NCBI GenBank assembly: GCA_900404475.1
Contig: OUQQ01000129.1
Span: 1 to 38,571, forward strand
Direction of reading: 5' to 3'
Source: Spongospora subterranea
Lineage: Eukaryota; Endomyxa; Phytomyxea; Plasmodiophorida; Plasmodiophoridae
DNA length: 38,571 nucleotides
Numbering within the stretch: position 1 is the first letter of the stretch; every line of letters starts with the position of its first letter. A model generated the notes under the pieces. The model ran no database searches. It saw only the letters and a program-made list of their open reading frames with translations, and was not told where the DNA came from. A program made the position numbers and the translations under genes. Positions 23,929 through 34,970 of this stretch are shown here, one piece after another.

Positions 23929-25450
23929 ATGTGCTACCCCAGTCATTGCCGGGATCTCACTCGCCAAGCGAAAAGCTCGCCCGTCGCCGTCGGCAGCTAT
24001 GGGACGACTGATAACGTCCATGACTCCTTGCTGAGCAAGGCGCGAGTCGAGACCGAAACTGTGGCGAATCGCCTGCTGTCCCGCATGTTCCGGCGTCGAA
24101 ATCGTCGTGAAGATAGTGTTTCATCCCTCGATACGCTGAAAATTTGATCGACAGAGCCATCATCGATCTAGTGTCGTCCGTGGAGCTACTTCAATTTATC
24201 AGAATAGAGCTGCTGCTTTCGTTTTATACATTCACTCCCGGTCGTGTTTTCGGTCCTGCAAACGAGAAGCTCTATCCGATCGCATCGGCTGGCGTCACGA
24301 AAAGCAGATTATCCGCGCGTTGGACCCCAACGCACGTCAATCTGACAACAACTGCTCAATCTGAGCCATACAAACAGGATCGTGACCTAGCTGGTGCTTG
24401 GTCGGGCAATCTGTCTTGCGATCGCTTATTTGCGAAAAGGCTTCCCGTTTTGTCAATGGATCATGATCTTCTTCGTCTATCGGTCCCGACTGGCCGAGGC
24501 GTTGGGTGTATCTCAGATCAATTGTTCTCTCGCCAATTACGGGACGGTTTTGCTGTGGCTATGATGGCGCCAGAGGCGAAAGCGTTCTGGAGTGCGTGCC
24601 GACAGTGCTCCTGGCGGTGAGCGGATCGTCAATATTGAGTCAGGCCGAGATCGAATGCGTTTTGGCTCTAGATCGTGGTTAAGGGGCGCCGTAATAACGG
24701 CGATCACGAAATTGGGCTCTGACCTTGAACGGGGAAGATGATTCCGTCATTCCCCTTCACATCTGGGAAGGCAACAGGTCGGAATCAAATTTTGATCAAA
24801 GAGGGTGCGAAGGGAATATTCTGGATGCAAAACGTTCCCCCGGCTCTGGCAGCAACGAACAAGAAACACTGTGCGCTGGCATACCGCTCTGGGCTTGGGC
24901 TGCTTTGGTTGTCGACAAGTTTCTGATAATCGGTACGATGATCAAAGGCATGAAGATCAGTGGTCTCTCTGGATTATTGAAAGCAATTCTCAACTGTACA
25001 TGGCCTTACAGCCTTCACCCCAATACAAAACAGCGTCTGGTCGACTATGATTGTATTACGGGTTCAAGGTACCAAAGTTCAGCCAAATGTTTCGTAAGGA
25101 GCAGTACTTGAATACAACGTTTACGCGTTCTACCACGTCTGGGATGGGGTACGCCTATGCCGCTGTAAATGAGTAGGCGTTGAATTTTACTCGAAATTGG
25201 TTGAAATCTCTGTTTGTAGAGAAAGTCAAATAAAACGACTAGGCGCAGTATTCGGGAGAAGACGTCGCAAACCTTCCCAATCAATTATCACGATGGGCAG
25301 TGATATCATTTCGTTATGTTTTTTCTGCAGAAAGGGCAAAACTTGCTCGTACGTCTTCCACGACGAATCATGCGTTCGACGTCAGCCCAACCATTCATTG
25401 GAACGCTGCAGCGCTATCGGAGCAATACAGCCGTGCCGTTTGATCCATCT
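23929..25450 (+). other. Unidentified coding-like region
   Basis: Several stretches look protein-like but change frame. One is a charged segment LLSRMFRRRNRRED near 24077. A long open frame runs 24144-24620, with LPVLSMDHDLLRLSVPTGRG. Near 24790 lies ILIKEGAKGIFWMQNVPPAL. Near 25060-25170 lies KFSQMFRKEQYLNTTFTRST, and near 25260-25440 SGEDVANLPNQLSRWAVIS. Introns would have to join them, but I could not build one model with consistent phases and I recognise no family. It may be a fast-evolving multi-exon gene or a decayed gene downstream of alpha-COP. Confidence 0.35.
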
Positions 25451-25625
25451 CTGACACTGGCATTAATCTGACGATGTTCGCGAAGCCGTCGAACTACCGG
25501 TATTTCGTCGCTGGATTCACCGGTATCCAGAGAAAACTCGACAACCTCCTTGCGCAATCGATGCGATTACTTATAACGGACTACTGAGATTAGAATGTGT
25601 TCAGGCGGAGAGACGATAAATTTCA

Positions 25626-26363
25626 TTGTCGTCTGACAACCTGGACGAAAGACCAAAACATATTCTCACATGGCGCGGAGTTGCGGTTAACGGGGATGGA
25701 GAATACATCATGTCAACTGACACGGAGTTGCGGGTCTCCTATTGCGGAATAATGATACTGTACCACTCCACTCGTCCACCACGGAGTCCGACCACGGCAC
25801 CGGACACTGCTGGAATAATCAGTATTGACTGGTTGATCGGCAACATGTTCCCCAACATGATCCCATTGCTTGTTATTCTGTCCTGCTTGGTTACAGAAAG
25901 CGCGTTGCGAACGGTCCGACGTAATCGTCGGCTGAATGATCAAGTCACCGAAACCTTTAGCGAAACCCAGGATGGCAGGCAGCTGTGTATGGTGGTGTCG
26001 CGTGAAAGAACACAGAGAGGGCGACAAGCACGGCATAAGACCACCAAGCCTTGCAGCGTATGTCTTGTATCGCTTCCCAACGCAATGCTGAAGCGTGCTT
26101 CAAGCTGTGGCATTCTGCTGCCATCCTCAACAATCCCATGTGCTCCTGACGCACCCGCCCTCAGGTCAATGACCGCCGGGCCCAGCTTCCCTCTCGAACA
26201 AGATGCGATCACGACGATCCTCCGAATTCACGATCTCGGGTTCCTCTTGGACGTGACCGCAACGCCTGGCAATGGCGACGCTGATCGTTTTCTACCTGTC
26301 CTGGCAACACTGAGGTGCACATCCGGATCTAGTGCTATCATAAACGAGGATGAACACGTGTGA
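25626..26363 (+). CDS. Hypothetical ORF, 245 aa, unrecognised
   Basis: This is an uninterrupted frame longer than most exons nearby. It contains one hydrophobic stretch (near residues 70-90, MFPNMIPLLVILSCLV) followed by an Arg-rich segment. The rest is Ser/Thr/Arg-rich with no motif I know. The start used is not a clear ATG; it reads as a TTG-type codon, and the first ATG is within the frame. Both strands are open over parts of this GC-rich stretch, so it may be chance. It could also be the last exon of the unidentified gene upstream. Confidence 0.25.
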   Translation: MSSDNLDERPKHILTWRGVAVNGDGEYIMSTDTELRVSYCGIMILYHSTRPPRSPTTAPDTAGIISIDWLIGNMFPNMIPLLVILSCLVTESALRTVRRNRRLNDQVTETFSETQDGRQLCMVVSRERTQRGRQARHKTTKPCSVCLVSLPNAMLKRASSCGILLPSSTIPCAPDAPALRSMTAGPSFPLEQDAITTILRIHDLGFLLDVTATPGNGDADRFLPVLATLRCTSGSSAIINEDEHV

Positions 26364-26767
26364 ATAATCAGATATGAATGAACAGAGTTTAATGTATTTT
26401 TCATCCTAAATTCTGGGATAAACCGAATCCGCTCTGTACCGAGTCGTTACGAATGTGATGCAAATAGTGCTACAGCTTTTGCCTTGGTCAAAACAAAAAA
26501 TCCTCCCGAAAACCATTTCCGTGGTCAAAAAGCACCGTCAAAGTTTGACCCTGTAGTTGCCGGGCAGTGTACATAGTAATGACTGGGGGTTCAACCCTGT
26601 GACTGTGTGGGGGCGATGGTGTAACCCATGTCCGCAGCCCCTTGCGCCAGTAATTTGTCGCCATCCCCGAGCCCATCACCACCCTTTGTTTTGCCCGATT
26701 TGACCACCGCTGCTGGTTGGTCGCCGGTCATATTTCTCGGGTAAAGGAATCGCTGCCCTTCTTAAAT
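26364..26767. other. Intergenic region upstream of PRP3
   Basis: About 400 bp. It probably holds the PRP3 promoter. A GGGTTCAACCC palindrome lies near 26588 but no tRNA folds around it. No gene is seen. Confidence 0.4.
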
Positions 26768-28835
26768 ATGACGGAATCGCATGAGAAATCGTCCGATCAG
26801 CGAAAACGGCGATCGCGATGGGCAGATGGTGTAGATGATGCCGAAGTGAATTTGTTTTTTTGTTTTGCAAATCGTGAAAAAACAAGGGATATTGATATTT
26901 GATTCAGGCGTCAGCTGAATTAGAGCGAACGATTGCAGCGCGAAGTTTATCGATACGGAAACAGATCGAAGAGGCGCAGCGACGGGCGTTAGCGGCGAGG
27001 TTCCCGGCGCCGTTAATCCTCGATGATCAAGGGCGACAGATCGACAGCCAAGGGAATCTGGTCGTGACGCGCGTGGGTGATCTGGCGACAGTCCAGGCGA
27101 ACAGAGCCCCTGTTCCTGTACCTGTCCCCGTTAAACCCCCCGTAATTTCCTCATTATCCCACCAATCTGTCTGTTCAACCCCCTTTCATTCGTTCAGGTC
27201 CCTGAACCCGAACCTGAGGTTCGCCCTCAGCTATGGCATGATCCCAGAGTGCAATCGGATCGTATCGGCCGAGGCAATCGATCGTTCAATTTCGTCAAGC
27301 CGGGTGTTTATATCCGCAAAGCACAAAACCTTCGTCTACGCCAGATGAGAGATGATCTTCGGTAATTTTTGTGTCGCTTATTCTCAACATTATGTAATTC
27401 CTTCTTTGTATTTCCAGAGCGTTTCGTCCGATTGGCCAGTCATCGTCGTCACGTCTTGCAGACGCACTAGACAATGCTGTTGTCGGCAATGCTAATCTGG
27501 TGGCGGTTGGATCTCGAATCAAGGATGTTGCCACGTTCATCGAACCTCATGTTCCTGATGTTGAATGGTGGGATTTACCGCTGTTGGCATCGGACTCCTA
27601 CAATCATATCGATCTCAGTAAAGGTATCCGCTTCGACATCTCCATCTTATGTCGTTGACGCAGCTGACGATAGTTTCACTGCAGTGACGTCGCTTATTCA
27701 GCATCCGGTTCCGCTCAAGGTCCGCTCGGAAGCACCTCCACCGCCAATGCAGTCCATGGTGCTGACAGAGTCGGAGAAGAAGAAGGTGAGGAGAATGAGG
27801 AAGTTGGAAAAGCAACGGGAATCACAGGATATGGTGCGCCTTGGTCTAGCCGCACCGCCACAACCTCGAAGTTAATAGCGCGTTGGCGTAAGCATGTTCA
27901 TTTTGTTTGACTCTGTTACAGTTACGCTGAAGAATATGATGCGAGTTATGCCCAATGAAGCGGTTGAAGACCCGACGGCGGTAGAAGCCAAAGCCAGAGC
28001 GGAAATGGAAAAGCGCCAGATCGCACATCAGCTACACAATGAATCGCGACGTTTAACACCACAGCAGAAGGCGGAAAAGAAGAGGTATTGACACCGGGCG
28101 ATTTTTATTTGAATGTTTCAGTGGTTGAGTTGTGGGGGTCAGGAAAAAGCTGGAAGAAGACACTTCCAGGGAAGTGGTCGTGGCAATATTTCGCATCGAT
28201 CGCCTCGATAATACTCAAAATCGCTTCAAAGTGTCAGTGTCGGCGGACGATTACAAGCTTAGTGGATGCATGATCGTGTTCGATGAATGTAATCTCGGTA
28301 CGAATACCCCCATATCCATCAGTCTGTCATCATCTTGGTCACAATTGATTATTCAGTTGTGGTGGAAGGAGGCCCTCGTGGAATACGAAAGTACACGAAA
28401 CTACTGCTTCATCGTATCAAGTGGAACGCGGTATACAACTCTTTTCATTTTCCTATTTTTAAGCTTGCGAACGCAGCGATAATTTTCTATTATTGTTCCC
28501 TGAGTTCGAGCTTGGTGACCTTCAGTTCACCATGAATATTAGGAAAATACATTCGAAGACGATGAGGATGAAGATGAGGAGGCACGTCGTCCCGTTTTCG
28601 TTAATAAATGCTCGTTGGTCTGGCAAGGAGTGGTTCCCAAACGCGGGTTCAGCGGATTCCGAATGCATTCGGCGTCATCCGAGGATCAAGTATTGATATC
28701 GGGTTGTGATCAGTTCCGATATCGCATTGATTCCCTTGTTGTCAGGCGCGTAAATTCGTGTCGGACAAGAACCTTGGTCACTATTGGGATATGTGCAGGA
28801 ATTTCCAAGAAGATCAGGGCGATGTTATGGTTTGA
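26768..28835 (+). CDS. PRPF3: U4/U6 snRNP splicing factor Prp3
   Basis: Ten exons: 26768-26845, 26908-27141, 27198-27361, 27418-27617, 27664-27870, 27922-28084, 28143-28297, 28357-28430, 28543-28689 and 28746-28835, all in phase, 503 aa. Family blocks are clear: FVKPGVYIRKAQNLRLRQ, PDVEWWDLPLL, a Lys/Arg-rich helix, VRLGLAAPPQP and KNMMRVMPNEAVEDPT, which together make the U4/U6 RNA-binding region. The C-terminal DUF1115 ferredoxin-like domain has VVVEGGPRGIRKYTKLLLHR, an acidic loop, KCSLVWQGVV and the end LGHYWDM. Prp3 binds the U4/U6 duplex and helps assemble the tri-snRNP in the nucleus. The N-terminus is short and I see no PWI domain, which the human protein has and yeast lacks. Start: first ATG in frame. 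Converges on the TCP11 gene. Confidence 0.95.
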
Positions 28836-28958
28836 CGCTGCAGTTCGCGTCAACAGTATCTATAAACCTAATCGTAATCGGCAATGGTTTTGTGGAATGT
28901 TCCATGTTGTTGTTCCACGTTTTATGAATTGCAAATTGTGAATATCATATATTGACGA

Positions 28959-30107
28959 TCATGCAGATGATGGAGTGGATATCTCGCGGTTCTGGGCCAG
29001 TATTTCCCGATATCGGTGCGTGGCGTCCTCGATCGTGTCAAGCTGTCGCAGAAACCGATTGAATATCTCGGGGAGGAGCACATCGTATGTGCTGGCACCG
29101 GATCCAGCTTTCTCCATGATTTGGTCCCTCCACGCGTTCCATTCACTCTCGGCCGACGCCGCCCCGAAGTTTTTCAGGTTGGTCCAGATGTAGTCGAACA
29201 CCCGGAAGAACGACTCGCTGTCGAACGACCCAAAGTGGATCATTTGCCTGATGAAGTCGATGTCCAACGATCGGTCGATGTCTGACTGAAGGTCAGACCG
29301 GTTGGGAATTAGCTGTTTGAGGCGGTCGCGAATCTCAGTGAGCAGTTCGCCGATTCGCGAATACACCGGCGGTGATTGGCGCAGCTCGTCTGCGAAATCG
29401 TCCCAATACTTGCGGGAGCCGAGTTCGTTAATGATCTGGTCAAGATCGACCGTGATCGGAGGTGACCCCATGATCTCCTCCAGCGCCTCGGGCCCGCCGA
29501 ACTGCAGGATCCGCCGTTTGTTCGCCTCCAGCTGCCTCTTCACGGAATCAATCATCGTCTCCAGCGACTCAGGATCGCGCGTATCCGCCCGAGCGTTCTC
29601 CAGGTGCTCTAGCGATGCGCACCATTGATGATGCGTGTTCGATAGCGACCGCAGCACGCGTTGCCGGTCGTACTCTTTCCATTGGCCGAACTTGTCCTGA
29701 AACGCGGCCAGCGATCGAAGAAGCTCGGCCAGATCTTCGCCATTGCTGGTTACAGCCGATACAATCGTTTTGGCAAGGCGGAAGCAATCCTTGTCGAGAG
29801 CGTGTTCATCGCCAGCAGAGCCCATCTCCGCTTCGCTGATCTCCAAAACAGCTTCGGGGAACAACGCGATGACGAAGGCGGCCAGTAGGGTCCGAGGGGA
29901 CGGCTTCGGCAACAGCTCCTCGTTCTTGGCAGCTTTCAGTAAAAGGAACGAGGCCTTCAGGACCTGGGGCTTTTGAATGAACGTGGAGAAATCCTCGAAC
30001 GTGGCGGTGATCGCCGCGTCACCCAAAGCATTACGGATTAGGTCGCGAAACTCGATATATCGCTGACGAGATTCGCTGGAGAAGAGAGTATCCTGAACCG
30101 GCGACAT
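28959..30107 (-). CDS. TCP11: TCP11/Sok1-family protein, single exon
   Basis: An intact 382-aa frame with no introns. The TCP11 signature lies in the second half: KYWDDFADELRQSPPVYSRI, then ELLTEIRDRLKQLIPNR, then LDIDFIRQMIHFGSFD. The protein is almost wholly alpha-helical, with no signal peptide or transmembrane helix. The yeast relative SOK1 is a multicopy suppressor linked to the cAMP/PKA pathway, and the mammalian relative is involved in sperm function; the role here is unknown. It is shorter than many family members. Its GC content is visibly higher than its intron-rich neighbours, and the lack of introns contrasts with PRP3 and GMPPB on either side. The stop is 123 bp from the PRP3 stop. 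Confidence 0.85.
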   Translation of the reverse strand: MSPVQDTLFSSESRQRYIEFRDLIRNALGDAAITATFEDFSTFIQKPQVLKASFLLLKAAKNEELLPKPSPRTLLAAFVIALFPEAVLEISEAEMGSAGDEHALDKDCFRLAKTIVSAVTSNGEDLAELLRSLAAFQDKFGQWKEYDRQRVLRSLSNTHHQWCASLEHLENARADTRDPESLETMIDSVKRQLEANKRRILQFGGPEALEEIMGSPPITVDLDQIINELGSRKYWDDFADELRQSPPVYSRIGELLTEIRDRLKQLIPNRSDLQSDIDRSLDIDFIRQMIHFGSFDSESFFRVFDYIWTNLKNFGAASAESEWNAWRDQIMEKAGSGASTYDVLLPEIFNRFLRQLDTIEDATHRYREILAQNREISTPSSA

Positions 30108-30447
30108 TAAATTGAGTGAACCGAGGTAGATTGGACTAACGGTCAGATGTAATAAATAAGATAAGGTTTAAGGTATTACCATGATCATGACGTGACATGG
30201 CAATTGGCCGAACCATGACTCCATACTGGCCATGTGTTCCCCTGACCACCAGGAGTCAATGGGGGTTATGATTATTAACCCACTTATTAAGCCAACTGAT
30301 CAATGTTGGCCAATTAATCTCCGATGCGTGCAACAATCTCGATAAAAAACCATTGGACAGGATAATCTGGATTAATGGGTTTATGAGTCTCGTTCTGTGC
30401 CGGTTGTCGTCTAAAATATGGTTTTGTTTAGAATCTGACTATACTTG
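30108..30447. other. Intergenic region with short inverted repeats
   Basis: No gene seen. It contains nested complementary pairs: AATTGGCC near 30201 with GGCCAATT near 30308, and TGACTCC near 30219 with GGAGTCA near 30251. It is probably the TCP11 promoter and the 3' region of the GDP-mannose pyrophosphorylase gene. Confidence 0.45.
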
Positions 30448-31930
30448 TTACATCACGTCTTTGGGAACTAGAATATCGTCCTTAATGCTTTTATGGGGTG
30501 CCACCTTAGCACCATACAGTCCAACGCCAGGGCCAACGGCCACGTCTTTGCCGAGGAACGTGTCTGGGCCGATGTGCGCCCATTTCCCGATCACGGATTC
30601 CCATCCGATGATCGAGGCCGTGATATATGCACTATCCGCTATCTTGGCGCCACATAAAATCGCACTCTCGGCGATGTAGACACTGTCGCCAATCACGACG
30701 TTGGGTCCAATTACGACACTTGGTCCAATGACACAATTAGCTCCGACTTTAGCGGTTGGGTCTATGATCACGTTGCCCTTGATGACGGCTCCAACTGCAG
30801 CATTTGTTGAAGATGCCAATGTCTTGTCTTTCTTACTGCATAGACTCTGAAGATACATGGCCTGGCCTTTTAGATAGTCTAATGGTTGACCAATATCCAT
30901 CCAGAATCCCGGTAGAACCTGATAAGGGCAGTGAGCTAAAAAATCATCACAATCACGATAAACTCACAAATTGATAAAGATGTTTTTCCTTGACCATTTC
31001 GGGAAATGTTTCACGTTCAATCGACGTCGGTACAGGCTACAATCAAATCGTTAACGGACAACACGCCAAAGACTGATTGCAGCCCACTTTGATTCTTTTC
31101 AGGATACCGCTATTGAACACGTACATACCGGCGTTGATTTTATCGCCAACGAACTCTGCATTACAATAAGGAACACTTCAAAAATTTAAGAGATTAAAAC
31201 TACCGGTTGGCTTCTCGACAAAGCGTTCGATTCGCCCGGTTTCATCTGCGACAACCACGCCGTATTTTGACGGATCCTTGACTTGAGTGACCTAGTGAAT
31301 AAAGTTATCAGTGAGGGTTGCTGCACTGTAAAATCTATATATACAAAGATAGTTCCTTCTCTGCCATGCGACTTGTGGAATTTGAGAATCTGATCAAAAG
31401 GAAAGTCGCAGATCACGTCGCTGTTCAAGACAAAAAACGGATCAGGCCCATCGAGATGTGTCCTTGCCAGCGATAATGGCCCGGCTGAGGGAAAGAATAA
31501 CTATCCAGATATTGACATTGACATTAATTTGGGGATTAGGTACCAGTGCCTAGCGGTTCATCTTCCTTTGAGAATATAATCCGAATGCCAAGCTGAAAAT
31601 AATTCGGCCATTAGATGAATATTAACGAGATCTGTTAAAACCTGGTAAGAACCTGTTCGGCTTTGTCGTTCAGATACGCTTCCATGATCTCAGATTGATA
31701 CGAAACTGCGAGTACAATTTCAGTGACGCCAACCTATGAAATGGAAGTTAGCAACGCCCTCGGCAACGTCAAAGAGAAAAACGGATCTACAATACTTTGA
31801 CCAGCGCCTCAATTTGATGCATCACAATTGACTTGTTAGCAAACGGTACAAGGGGCTTGGGAACGTCAAAGGTAAAAGGGCGCAGGCGGGTCCCATAGCC
31901 GCCGACCAATATGAGGGCTTTGCTCGGCAT
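30448..31930 (-). CDS. GMPPB: Mannose-1-phosphate guanylyltransferase (GDP-mannose pyrophosphorylase)
   Basis: Eight exons on the minus strand give a protein of about 360 aa, the usual family length. It makes GDP-mannose from GTP and mannose-1-phosphate in the cytosol, feeding N-glycans, O-mannose, GPI anchors and cell-wall mannans. The N-terminal nucleotidyltransferase domain has [15 protein letters not shown] and [11 protein letters not shown], then [47 protein letters not shown] and GFWMDIGQP. The C-terminal left-handed beta-helix hexapeptide repeats follow ([20 protein letters not shown]) up to the final VPKDVM. Exon 1 is 31930-31796, 45 codons ending in phase at LVK. Introns are short and regular. 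The start is the first ATG and matches the family N-terminus. It is the best conserved gene in this part of the window. Confidence 0.96.
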
Positions 31931-32453
31931 GATCGTGATTGGAATGAAGAACAATAATTCGATAGAAAATGGGACATAGCTCAACTGTACACAACACCAC
32001 TGTCAACTGGTTAAGTGTGTGGCGTAACGCTACAGAGTAACCAGGGTGTATGTTCGTGTCACTGTGGGACAGTGTCGATGATTGAGTGCAACTGGACCCA
32101 TGTGTAGTCCAGCCAGTTGCCGTCCACTGGGTCAATTGCCGAGTGCACTGGGGTCGACGGCCGGGTTCCGCAAACGGCAACAATATGGGCCCTTGATTTG
32201 TTGACTCTCACCGCAGGATACGGGTTGGCTAACCATGTCAGCTTGGAATTATTTTTGGAGAGGTAGGCACGTCCAATAAATGTTCAGGTTCCAAAAATCA
32301 GTTTCCTAATCAGATACATGTACCGCTTGAGCAGGGAACGGTATGATGCAGGCTGGGCGATTGCTTTCAGATAACCCTTTCGTCTTTGTAAAATGAGGCA
32401 GTCCTTGTCACACTTCTCAACACTAAACTCTGTCTATATCGAAAACAATCACA
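31931..32453. other. Intergenic region between GMPPB and the SET gene
   Basis: About 520 bp with no recognisable exon. It should contain the GMPPB promoter and the 3' region of the SET gene. No repeat or RNA gene was recognised. Confidence 0.4.
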
Positions 32454-33641
32454 CTAAAAATTTATTGGTAATCGTTCACGAAAATAAGTGTGCACTAATA
32501 TGGACTCTTTAAGACTTGGTGAGGAAAGAAATTTCCGGATAATGGTGAGGATTTCTGGGTCGCAATTGCCAGATGTCTGATATTCCGCCACTGCTACTTC
32601 CAATGACAATCGCCCGACGATGCCGTGATACGAGCTCAATTCGTGGCATGCTCGCTGAAGAAGTTTGGGCAGATCCTCGGCATTGCTTTCGTTCATTTGC
32701 AGATAAATTGTTCGCTCTTCGGACTCGGCATGTGAAAAGAAAGCGTGACTCGGGATTCGCCGACATGATTGGCACATCATCTCAGATCCGTTCACCATAT
32801 CCACTCCCGCTATCACCCCTTCCTTACAATTAGGACACCTGAACGACCGAAGGTAATCTATTGAATTACAGGCATCGCATCGGCAGAGAAATCCTCTCAG
32901 CTCCAAAATTTCAGCACGACGCCTGGAGGTTCCTTCCATCATCGCACGAATCGACACGTTATAATTCCATCCCAGTATTTCTCCCCGTTTGATCGGCTTC
33001 AATGCTTGTAATGACCATAACGGTACACCGGTGTCGGGACAGATCTTGACCGACCCTTCTACATTAGGATTGCAGCTATGAGATACGAGAGAGCCCCACT
33101 CAAATAGACCGACTTTCGTTTCAGAATTAGAGGATGCGCTATAGCATAGATCAATGGAGTTATTATGCAGTATCCCAATCAGATCATCTGTGTGATTAGA
33201 CCGCTCTGGAAGAGGGATGCAACGATGACCAATACGAATAGCGTCATCTACGATTTCTTCGTCATCGGAGGCGAGAAAAGCCAAAATACGAACACGCTCA
33301 GATTCCGAAACCACATTATTGAACATTGAAACGCATTCCTTCCAGGTTCCGTATATAACAGGAGACTCTGTTAGGCAGATCTGGCCGGGATTGATATCTT
33401 GTGTAGCAATAATACATCGACCACAAAACCGGCGATACACAGGAGCAACGGGGAACGGGAAAAGCTCTGGAACCGGCTTCACAAGATGCAACGACTCGTG
33501 ATGGGCCAGAGCTTGATCGACACATTTATGAGAACATAATGGGTCGGTCGGGAACCCTAGACTGGTGCATATACTACATGACATATGGGCCGGGCCACTC
33601 CCACATTCAACACAGATAGCGGTGGTGGGGGCCTGCTGCAT
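32454..33641 (-). CDS. SET-domain protein with N-terminal C6H2 (MetAP1-type) zinc finger
   Basis: A single intact exon of 395 aa. Residues 10-52 form a zinc finger with ligands C10, C13, C22, C25, C36, C40, H48 and H52. The C13-x8-C-x2-C-x10-C-x3-C-x7-H-x3-H spacing is that of the methionine aminopeptidase 1 finger rather than MYND, which ends in Cys and has a shorter middle spacer. A split SET domain follows: RRFCGRCIIATQDINPGQ at its start, the SHSCNPN motif, and GEILGWNYNV near the catalytic tyrosine position. Then comes a post-SET cysteine cluster (RGFLCRCDAC) and another CPNC/CQSC pair. It is probably a SMYD-like protein lysine methyltransferase. The substrate is unknown; the finger type hints at ribosome or nascent-chain association, which is inference only. 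The residues expected to bind S-adenosylmethionine look kept. Confidence 0.85.
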   Translation of the reverse strand: MQQAPTTAICVECGSGPAHMSCSICTSLGFPTDPLCSHKCVDQALAHHESLHLVKPVPELFPFPVAPVYRRFCGRCIIATQDINPGQICLTESPVIYGTWKECVSMFNNVVSESERVRILAFLASDDEEIVDDAIRIGHRCIPLPERSNHTDDLIGILHNNSIDLCYSASSNSETKVGLFEWGSLVSHSCNPNVEGSVKICPDTGVPLWSLQALKPIKRGEILGWNYNVSIRAMMEGTSRRRAEILELRGFLCRCDACNSIDYLRSFRCPNCKEGVIAGVDMVNGSEMMCQSCRRIPSHAFFSHAESEERTIYLQMNESNAEDLPKLLQRACHELSSYHGIVGRLSLEVAVAEYQTSGNCDPEILTIIRKFLSSPSLKESILVHTYFRERLPINF

Positions 33642-33973
33642 CGGGTCGCTCCTTGTAACAAATTACTATAGCGTTACTGGAGTCGGGATCATGATACGGT
33701 CATGGGGATGGGCTGCAGTCTGCATATTACACGTGGTGTACTGTATCTCCATGGGCACGGCCACGACGGAGTGCGGTGGCGATCAAAGGGATACAATTGA
33801 TTACCTATATTCCATCGCCTCCTTGAAACAGTACAATCGGTTTGACTACGTGTTCTGCATCCCTGCTGTTTGATTTGGCTCGTTGTGCGAACGCCTTTGG
33901 TGAAACACAACTGGCACAATTAGCAACGACTGCTGTTATATAAAAAAGCATTCAGATTTGGCTATCGGAATGG
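33642..33973. other. Intergenic region upstream of the SET gene
   Basis: Short ORFs on both strands with no recognisable family. It probably contains the promoter of the SET gene. Confidence 0.35.
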
Positions 33974-34549
33974 TCATTTAGCGTCGTTTTTGGTATTGGA
34001 ACCGATAAGTGGTCTCGTCTTGAAACAAGCCAGTTTGTTCGACATATCCAGCATTGCACGCATATCAAATAATATGTGACCATCATTGAGGAGCATCCCA
34101 TATGTGATAAAAAACAATGCGAATATTCAGAATGGCGTTGATTGACAACTTCAGAATAGAGCGAGCTTTGGGAAGGAATGGACCGAACTGCAGTTTATCA
34201 ATTCAATAACATGGAAGAATCAGGCATGTGTACATCATATCAGAGATAGTTCACATCTGCAAACTTCTCCAAAATACAAAAGGCTTCAGGCGTTTGATGT
34301 AAAACCATAAAAGCTCGATTGATTCCAGTTTGCTCAACGTATTTTGTTGGACGCCAGACGTGTTTAGAAATGATGCGCCAAAAAGACGGGTTTGGCGATG
34401 TAACCTGGAACTGCTGCAATGTCCTCTCACGCTCAGCCGATTATGACCATGACCGTTGACGGTGAGTGCCAATGGCGAAATACTTTCAGTACTATTCAGT
34501 GTACTCAAAAGATGAATTGATACAGGTACGGGACCTGTGCAGATCATCA

Positions 34550-34882
34550 TCAACCTTCACATAAAGACTTGAACATGATATTGTCTGAAATGTGGTGGCG
34601 CTGCTCAGCGACGTAATAGAAGGCAAGATACACGATGGCGATAATTATAGCGGATTGAATAATGAGCAGACACCCGGTCATCATGGCACAAAGAATCGGT
34701 TGTGGGGATTGAGGATTAAGGTTTGAAGAGAGTTTGACCAGGGCGATTTGAGTGTAGGTGACGCCATATGTTCGAGGGGCGACGGTCTGGGTCTCCGACA
34801 CCCCGATCACCAAAACAACAAACGTCAAGAGGATGGTGGATATGGCGATGATCATCACCCAACCACGCCCTGAAGAAAACAT
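34550..34882 (-). CDS. Hypothetical membrane protein, possibly part of a longer spliced gene
   Basis: A 110-aa frame with two strong hydrophobic helices: residues about 8-28 (VMIIAISTILLTFVVLVIGV) and about 66-91 (LCAMMTGCLLIIQSAIIIAI). They are joined by a polar loop of about 37 residues. No family recognised. Further minus-strand coding-like pieces lie downstream at 34251-34540 and 33974-34200, where one piece reads ARSILKLSINAILNIRIVFY. A four-helix protein spread over 33974-34882 is therefore possible, but I could not fix the introns. The ATG follows directly after a CAG, so an upstream exon is also possible. Confidence 0.45.
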   Translation of the reverse strand: MFSSGRGWVMIIAISTILLTFVVLVIGVSETQTVAPRTYGVTYTQIALVKLSSNLNPQSPQPILCAMMTGCLLIIQSAIIIAIVYLAFYYVAEQRHHISDNIMFKSLCEG

Positions 34883-34970
34883 CTGAATTGAAAATTCCGC
34901 TTGAACTATCAGTATGACAGAAAAACGGGGACGGAAATCCGATATTGGGCGGAATGTAGACGAAGGTCAA

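Noticed and set aside
25713..26212. Minus-strand frames opposite the 245-codon ORF
   Set aside because: No recognised motif. They are complementary to a GC-rich open frame and probably shadows.
26570..26610. Possible tRNA around GGGTTCAACCC
   Set aside because: The T-arm-like palindrome has no matching acceptor, D or anticodon arms at the right spacing.
32509..32833. Frames on both strands inside the SET gene
   Set aside because: They are shadows of a clearly homologous 395-aa frame.
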